Below, piece after piece: positions 59,422 to 64,000 of a stretch of 64,000 nt of DNA. The notes beneath the pieces are model-generated. The model did not search any database and was not told where the DNA came from. It worked only from the letters and a program-made list of their open reading frames with translations. A program made the translations under genes and the position numbers. Source of the stretch: Blautia schinkii (GTDB lineage: Bacteria; Bacillota; Clostridia; Lachnospirales; Lachnospiraceae); the NCBI RefSeq assembly GCF_013304825.1, contig NZ_JAAWUO010000009.1, forward strand, positions 83,876-147,875, given 5' to 3'. Each line of letters begins with the position of its first letter. Position 1 is the stretch's first letter.

Positions 59422-60732
59422 ATGCGTAAGGTAAAACTGACCAAGGAATCTACTAAAGATATTCTGGAGAATCTTTTAAAAAGAAGCCCGAACAATTACG
59501 GCAAATATGAAGATGCAGTAACTACTATCCTCGCAAAAGTAAGGGCAGAGGGAGATGCAGCACTTTTCGAATATACAAAAGAATTCGATAAGGTTGACGT
59601 AACAAAAGAGACAATCCGTGTCACACAAGAAGAAATTGACGAGGCATATAAACTGGTAGATCCGTCACTTATTGATGTAATCCGCAAGGCTCTTGTAAAT
59701 ATCCGCAGCTTTCATGAAAAACAGCTTCAGAACAGCTGGTTCACAAGCACAACTGACGGAACCATGCTTGGACAGAAAGTAACTGCCCTGAACCGCGTAG
59801 GTGTCTACGTTCCAGGCGGAAAAGCTGTTTATCCGTCTTCTGTACTTATGAATATTGTTCCTGCAAAAGTTGCTGGCGTTGACCGTATCGTGATGACAAC
59901 ACCTCCTGGAAAAGACGGCAAGGTAAATCCAAGTACACTGGTAGCTGCCAATGAGGCAGGGGCAGATGAGATCTATAAAGTCGGCGGCGCGCAGGCCATC
60001 GGTGCTCTTGCATACGGAACAGAGAGCATCCCGAAAGTAGATAAAATCGTAGGACCTGGAAATATTTTTGTGGCTCTTGCTAAAAAGGCTGTTTATGGCT
60101 ATGTAAGCATTGATTCCATTGCGGGTCCAAGCGAGATCCTTGTTCTTGCAGATGAAACAGCGAATCCGCACTATATTGCAGCAGATCTTCTTTCCCAGGC
60201 AGAGCATGATGAGATGGCATCTGCGATCCTGATCACAACAAGCGAGGAATTCGCAGACCAGGTCGATAAAGAAGTCATAGGTTTCGTGGAGAAACTTTCC
60301 AGAAAAGCGATCATTGAGAAATCTCTTGAGAATTTTGGCTACATCCTGATTGCTGAGGATATGGATGAAGCTATTGAGGCTGCCAATGAGATCGCTTCTG
60401 AGCATATGGAGATCGTTACCAGAAATCCATTCGAAGATATGATGAAAGTCCGCAATGCAGGTGCGATCTTTATCGGTCAGTACAGCTCTGAGCCTCTTGG
60501 AGATTATTTTGCAGGACCGAACCATGTGCTTCCGACCAACGGAACTGCCAAATTCTTCTCAGCACTTTCTGTTGACGATTTTATCAAGAAATCAAGCATT
60601 GTATATTATTCCAGAGAAGCACTGAAAAAGATTCACAAAGATATCGTACAGTTTGCCACATCCGAACAGCTGACAGCTCATGCCAATTCCATTGCTGTCC
60701 GTTTTGAAGATGAGGATAAGGAGAACGAATAA
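59422..60732 (+). CDS. hisD: Histidinol dehydrogenase
   Basis: Carries out the last two oxidations of the histidine pathway with NAD+ and zinc. It is 436 aa, full length. Conserved blocks: [65 protein letters not shown], and [18 protein letters not shown] with the zinc-site Gln and His, then [16 protein letters not shown]. It ends in TAATG shared with hisB. Confidence 0.96.
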   Translation: MRKVKLTKESTKDILENLLKRSPNNYGKYEDAVTTILAKVRAEGDAALFEYTKEFDKVDVTKETIRVTQEEIDEAYKLVDPSLIDVIRKALVNIRSFHEKQLQNSWFTSTTDGTMLGQKVTALNRVGVYVPGGKAVYPSSVLMNIVPAKVAGVDRIVMTTPPGKDGKVNPSTLVAANEAGADEIYKVGGAQAIGALAYGTESIPKVDKIVGPGNIFVALAKKAVYGYVSIDSIAGPSEILVLADETANPHYIAADLLSQAEHDEMASAILITTSEEFADQVDKEVIGFVEKLSRKAIIEKSLENFGYILIAEDMDEAIEAANEIASEHMEIVTRNPFEDMMKVRNAGAIFIGQYSSEPLGDYFAGPNHVLPTNGTAKFFSALSVDDFIKKSSIVYYSREALKKIHKDIVQFATSEQLTAHANSIAVRFEDEDKENE

Positions 60733-61319
60733 TGGCAAGAGAAGCATCCATTGAGAGAAATACAAAAGAAACTCAGATCCGGTTGAAACTGAATATTGAC
60801 GGAACCGGACGTTCTGATATCAATACAGGCATCGGATTTTTTGACCATATGCTTGATGGATTTACACGCCATGGGCTTTATGATCTTGATCTTAAGGTTC
60901 ATGGAGATCTGGATGTAGATGATCACCATACAATAGAAGATACAGGAATCGTTCTTGGAAATGCCATCCGTGAGGCAGTTGGCGATAAAAAAGGCATCAG
61001 GCGTTATGGCAGCTGTATCCTTCCTATGGATGAGGTTCTGGTACTTTGTGCAGTGGATCTTTCGGGAAGGCCGTATCTTGGCTGGGACGCAGAGTTTCCA
61101 ACAGAGAAGCTCGGTGATATGGCAACGGAGATGGTGAAAGAGTTTTTCTATGCAGTTTCCTATTCTGCAGCAATGAACCTTCATATTAAGGTTCTCTCAG
61201 GCGGAAACAGCCATCATGTTGCAGAAGCCATGTTCAAAAGCTTTGCAAAAGCTCTTGATGCTGCCATACAGTATGATTCCCGAATCACAGATGTACTTTC
61301 CACAAAGGGAAGTCTCTGA
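60732..61319 (+). CDS. hisB: Imidazoleglycerol-phosphate dehydratase
   Basis: A 195-aa monofunctional dehydratase of the histidine pathway. The manganese-site motifs are intact: GFFDHMLDGFTRHG, DVDDHHTIEDTGIVLG, HIKVLSGGNSHHVAEAMFKSFAKAL. IGxFD and HH-E patterns match the family. No phosphatase domain is fused, so histidinol phosphatase must be encoded elsewhere. Confidence 0.96.
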   Translation: MAREASIERNTKETQIRLKLNIDGTGRSDINTGIGFFDHMLDGFTRHGLYDLDLKVHGDLDVDDHHTIEDTGIVLGNAIREAVGDKKGIRRYGSCILPMDEVLVLCAVDLSGRPYLGWDAEFPTEKLGDMATEMVKEFFYAVSYSAAMNLHIKVLSGGNSHHVAEAMFKSFAKALDAAIQYDSRITDVLSTKGSL

Positions 61320-61334
61320 TATAAAGGAGAGGTT

Positions 61335-62615
61335 ATGAATAAACAGTTGATTCCCTGTCTTTATCTTCATTCTGAGAGGGCAGTGACAGGATTTGGGCAG
61401 AGAAATCTTTTCGGAGATGGAAATGTAGAGACACTTGCGAAGTTTTATGGCGACAACGGTGCCGATGAACTGCTGGTGTTTGACTTTTCTTCTGCTGATG
61501 CAGAACACGACCGTGCCATCGGAAAAATCCGGGATATCTGCCGCAGCGCGGAGATCCCGGTGATCGCAGCCGGAAATATCAAGCGTGCGGAGGATGTAAA
61601 GAAGCTGATCTATGCAGGATGTGCAAGAGTTGTGCTGAATTTTTCCAAGGAGAGCAATATCAGGCTTCTGGAAGAGGTATCCAGACGTTTCGGAAAAGAG
61701 CGCATGGTTATAAGTATTTCTGATCTCAGAGAGTTTACAGAGAATCAGGATCTGATTGAGAAATATGCAGACCGTGTTCTTGCACTGGATACTGTGCAGG
61801 ATGAGATTGCAGAGATATCATCAGTATCTATCATCCTTCACACAGATGAGAGTAAAAAAGAGAAAGTCATGGAGCTTTTGAAAGATGATGCAGTTTCTGC
61901 GCTTTGTGGTGCTTATGTAAACAGCATGGAGAACGATCTGCACACACTGAAAGAAGACTGTGAAAAAGCAGGAATTCCGGTTAATACTTATAAGAGCAAT
62001 ATTGTATGGTCTGATTTTAAACTGAACAGTGACGGAATGGTTCCTGTTATTGTGCAGGACTACCGTACAGACGAGGTGCTGATGCTGGCCTACATGAATG
62101 AGCTGGCTTTTGATACCACACTGAAGCTGGGAAAGATGACTTACTGGAGTCGCAGCAGAAATGAGCTTTGGACAAAAGGTCTCACTTCCGGTCATGTCCA
62201 GTATGTAAAGTCTCTTACGATTGACTGCGACAATGATACCATCCTTGCAAAAGTAGATCAGGTAGGAGCAGCCTGCCATACCGGAAACCGTACCTGCTTC
62301 TTTAAGCCACTGATGAAAAAAGAGTGTGATGATACCAATCCGCTTCATGTATTCCAGAACGTCTACGACGTGATCACAGACCGCAAAGAACATCCGAAAG
62401 AAGGTTCTTACACCAATTATCTTTTTGATAAAGGAATCGACAAGATTCTTAAAAAAGTCGGTGAAGAGTGCACGGAGATTGTGATCGCAGCCAAGAATCC
62501 GGATAAAGAAGAGATCAAATACGAGATTTCTGATTTCCTCTATCATATGATGGTGCTTATGGTAGAAAAAGGTGTCAGCTGGGAGGATATCACCAGAGAG
62601 CTGTCAAAAAGATAA
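61335..62615 (+). CDS. hisI: HisIE with an N-terminal degenerate HisA/HisF-like barrel
   Basis: A 426-aa three-part protein. Residues about 1-215 resemble HisF/His[14 protein letters not shown] aligns with the IIPCLDV start but has Tyr where the catalytic Asp sits, [20 protein letters not shown] matches HisF, and [17 protein letters not shown] replaces the phosphate-binding GGGI. Residues about 218-320 are phosphoribosyl-AMP cyclohydrolase ([20 protein letters not shown] and [14 protein letters not shown] with zinc ligands). Residues about 330-426 are phosphoribosyl-ATP pyrophosphatase ([19 protein letters not shown] then [12 protein letters not shown]). The barrel is probably non-catalytic. 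hisH, hisA and hisF do not appear in this window. Confidence 0.88.
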   Translation: MNKQLIPCLYLHSERAVTGFGQRNLFGDGNVETLAKFYGDNGADELLVFDFSSADAEHDRAIGKIRDICRSAEIPVIAAGNIKRAEDVKKLIYAGCARVVLNFSKESNIRLLEEVSRRFGKERMVISISDLREFTENQDLIEKYADRVLALDTVQDEIAEISSVSIILHTDESKKEKVMELLKDDAVSALCGAYVNSMENDLHTLKEDCEKAGIPVNTYKSNIVWSDFKLNSDGMVPVIVQDYRTDEVLMLAYMNELAFDTTLKLGKMTYWSRSRNELWTKGLTSGHVQYVKSLTIDCDNDTILAKVDQVGAACHTGNRTCFFKPLMKKECDDTNPLHVFQNVYDVITDRKEHPKEGSYTNYLFDKGIDKILKKVGEECTEIVIAAKNPDKEEIKYEISDFLYHMMVLMVEKGVSWEDITRELSKR

Positions 62616-62713
62616 TAATTTCCCGAGATTCATCTATACAGTGCCGTTTAGGCATGATATACTTATCAGATAAAGTGCGGAACTATAATGATAAGAGGAA
62701 AGGGAAACAACCA

Positions 62714-63682
62714 ATGATCAAAATTGATGACTGGGTGATTGAAAAAGGAGAGAAAGCACAGGGAAAGATTGAAATCATCGGATGTGGTATGGCAATGCCG
62801 GCTACCGTGATCTGCGGAGCAGAAGATGGTCCTACCATACTGATCACAGCAGGAATCCACAGTGCGGAATATGTAGGAATCCAGGCGGCCATGGAACTGG
62901 CGAAGGAATTTCAGCCTGAGAAACTGAAAGGGAATGTGATCATCATTCCCCTTGTGAATGTCAGTGGATTTGAACATCGTACCATGAGCATGGTTTATGA
63001 AGACGGAAAGAATTTAAATCGTGTTTTCCCGGGCAATCCGGAAGGAACAGCTGCAGAACGCATTGCCTACACCATTGTCAAAAAACTCTTTTCCATCACA
63101 GACTACTACATTGATCTGCACAGCGGAGACGGATATGAGCAGCTTCATCCGTATGTTTACTATGTAGGCGTTGTAGACGAAGATACTGTGGAGAAATCTT
63201 TACATATGGCAAGACATATCGGCGTGAAATATGTAGTTCGTTCCACAACAGCTACAGGTGGTGCTTATAATTATGCGGCTTCTCTTGGAATTCCAAGTAT
63301 CCTTATAGAAAGAGGCGGTCACAGTTACTGGACATGGGAGGAAGTGGAACAGGACAAACGGGATGTCCGCCATCTTATCCTTCATCTTCAGGGGAAGAAA
63401 TGCCAGGGACTGAAACATTACCGCCAGATGCTTCTGGAAAATGTTGTCTATGAATATGCACCTTACACCGGATGCTGGTATCCGTCAAAGAAGCCGGGAG
63501 AATACTTCTTCAAAGGGGAAGACCTGGGAGAACTTCGGGATTATTACGGAAATCTTCTTTATACATCTGTTGCAACAGAGAATGGCGTGGTTCTCTACCA
63601 GACAGCAAGTCTGAATATTATTGAAGATGGTCCGATGATCGCATATGCGGCGATCACTGAGACTTTATTTGAAAGTGAATAA
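62714..63682 (+). CDS. Succinylglutamate desuccinylase/aspartoacylase (AstE/AspA)-type metallohydrolase
   Basis: A 322-aa zinc hydrolase of the M14-like AstE/AspA group. Zinc-ligand residues fall in ITAGIHSAEYVG (H and E) and YIDLHSGDGYE (second His). NLNRVFPGNPEGTAAERIAY is the substrate-binding Arg region, and IPSILIERGGHSYW places the catalytic Glu. The C-terminal 90 residues form a beta-domain. The start at 62714 follows AGAGGAAAGGG; an in-frame start at 62654 is less likely. Acyl-amino-acid or amidated substrate is unknown. It stands after the his cluster but probably has no metabolic link to it. Confidence 0.82.
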   Translation: MIKIDDWVIEKGEKAQGKIEIIGCGMAMPATVICGAEDGPTILITAGIHSAEYVGIQAAMELAKEFQPEKLKGNVIIIPLVNVSGFEHRTMSMVYEDGKNLNRVFPGNPEGTAAERIAYTIVKKLFSITDYYIDLHSGDGYEQLHPYVYYVGVVDEDTVEKSLHMARHIGVKYVVRSTTATGGAYNYAASLGIPSILIERGGHSYWTWEEVEQDKRDVRHLILHLQGKKCQGLKHYRQMLLENVVYEYAPYTGCWYPSKKPGEYFFKGEDLGELRDYYGNLLYTSVATENGVVLYQTASLNIIEDGPMIAYAAITETLFESE

Positions 63683-63711
63683 GAAAAGTTATTAAAAGAG
63701 TCCAGGAAATT

Positions 63712-63769
63712 CCTGTATGTTACGGACATACCTCAGTCAGGAATGTTACGTAATATGCAGGGGTTTTTT
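63712..63769 (+). terminator. Rho-independent terminator after the metallohydrolase gene
   Basis: CCTGTATGTTACG (63712-63724) pairs with CGTAATATGCAGG (63749-63761), with G-U pairs, followed by GGTTTTTTA. Confidence 0.8.
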
Positions 63770-63907
63770 ACTTTATAGTCATATTATCTCAGTAATATAT
63801 ACATATTGGGGTATACGTATATTATCCGAAATACCTTATGGGGTATAGGTACAATTCGGAAAAAAAGCAAATTGTGTCAAAAATATGAAAAATATTGTAT
63901 TTTTCTA

Positions 63908-63936
63908 TAGACAGGAAATATTTTCTGTCATATAAT
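63908..63936 (+). promoter_or_regulatory. Strong promoter with a palindromic operator in its spacer
   Basis: TAGACA (63908-63913), 17 bases, perfect TATAAT (63931-63936). GACAGGAAATATTTTCTGTC (63910-63929) is a near-perfect 20-bp palindrome that fills the spacer, so a repressor would directly occlude RNA polymerase. Upstream, GGGGTATA occurs twice (63808-63815 and 63840-63847), 32 bases apart. The regulated gene lies beyond the window or starts near 63954. Confidence 0.65.
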
Positions 63937-63953
63937 TAATTTCGTAACTATAA

Positions 63954-64000
63954 ATGAGCAAATTTGAAAAAATGCACAAAATTATCCTGCTAATTTCATA
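63954..64000 (+). CDS. Possible start of a secreted protein, cut by the window end
   Basis: From the ATG at 63954 an open frame begins MSKFEKMHKIILLIS, with a basic start and a hydrophobic run like a signal peptide, and runs off the window. It lies just 18 bases after the -10 box and has no visible Shine-Dalgarno sequence, so the true start may be further on. Fifteen residues are too few to name a family. Confidence 0.25.
   Translation, partial: MSKFEKMHKIILLIS

Overview
The window reads as a chromosomal segment of a Gram-positive, anaerobic, spore-forming Clostridia member, most likely a Lachnospiraceae gut bacterium close to Blautia or Ruminococcus. This is inferred from gene content, not from a database match. 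The evidence is a sodium-pumping biotin-dependent decarboxylase operon, a complete Rnf complex (rnfCDGEAB), sporulation genes (alpha/beta SASP, GerW/YtfJ, DUF2953, YlbJ), the scpA-scpB-dac order, and rpmB-Asp23-yloV-recG synteny. I found no rRNA, tRNA or CRISPR array.

Layout. 0-3.4 kb: chromosome segregation (scpA, cut by the window edge, and scpB), a zinc phospholipase C-like protein and a D,D-carboxypeptidase. 3.4-8.7 kb: a five-gene operon with a CoA carboxyltransferase, an OadG-like anchor, a biotin carrier, the OadB sodium pump and an oxaloacetate/pyruvate-type carboxyltransferase. Its parts resemble a transcarboxylase coupled to a Na+ pump. 8.8-12.7 kb: a flavoprotein, cmk, ispH and rpsA. 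12.9-13.9 kb: a YprB-like exonuclease on the minus strand. 14.3-19.3 kb: the Rnf operon.

19.4-24.6 kb is the accessory region. It holds a GH1 beta-glucosidase remnant that keeps its promoter and operator, a Kiwa-like pair (KwaA-like membrane protein and DUF4868/KwaB-like protein) placed tail to tail, and an XRE regulator divergent from a protein that appears to join an alpha/alpha-toroid (prenyltransferase/squalene-cyclase-like) domain to a PD-(D/E)XK-type nuclease. A 128-bp palindromic element closes the region. This is the best candidate for an undescribed, possibly anti-phage, system.

24.6-44.1 kb is mostly housekeeping: trpS, ruvAB, zapA, a U32 peptidase, a SEDS/PBP cell-wall pair, a Nudix hydrolase, a sporulation cluster, rpmB, Asp23/yloV and recG, then a 1155-aa BspA-like surface protein. 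44.2-57.5 kb: a histone H1-like DUF6465 protein, an SGNH esterase, SASP, a secreted nuclease, mgsA-rsmD-coaD-(coiled coil)-ylbJ, pepD, a RelQ-type alarmone synthetase, a YgiQ radical-SAM protein, a pseudouridine synthase, signal peptidase I and RecU. 57.6-62.6 kb: histidine biosynthesis (hisZ-G-D-B and a HisIE protein with a degenerate HisA/HisF-like barrel at its N terminus). 62.7-63.7 kb: an AstE/AspA-type metallohydrolase. The last 300 bases hold a terminator and a strong promoter with a palindrome in its spacer, pointing to a gene beyond the window.
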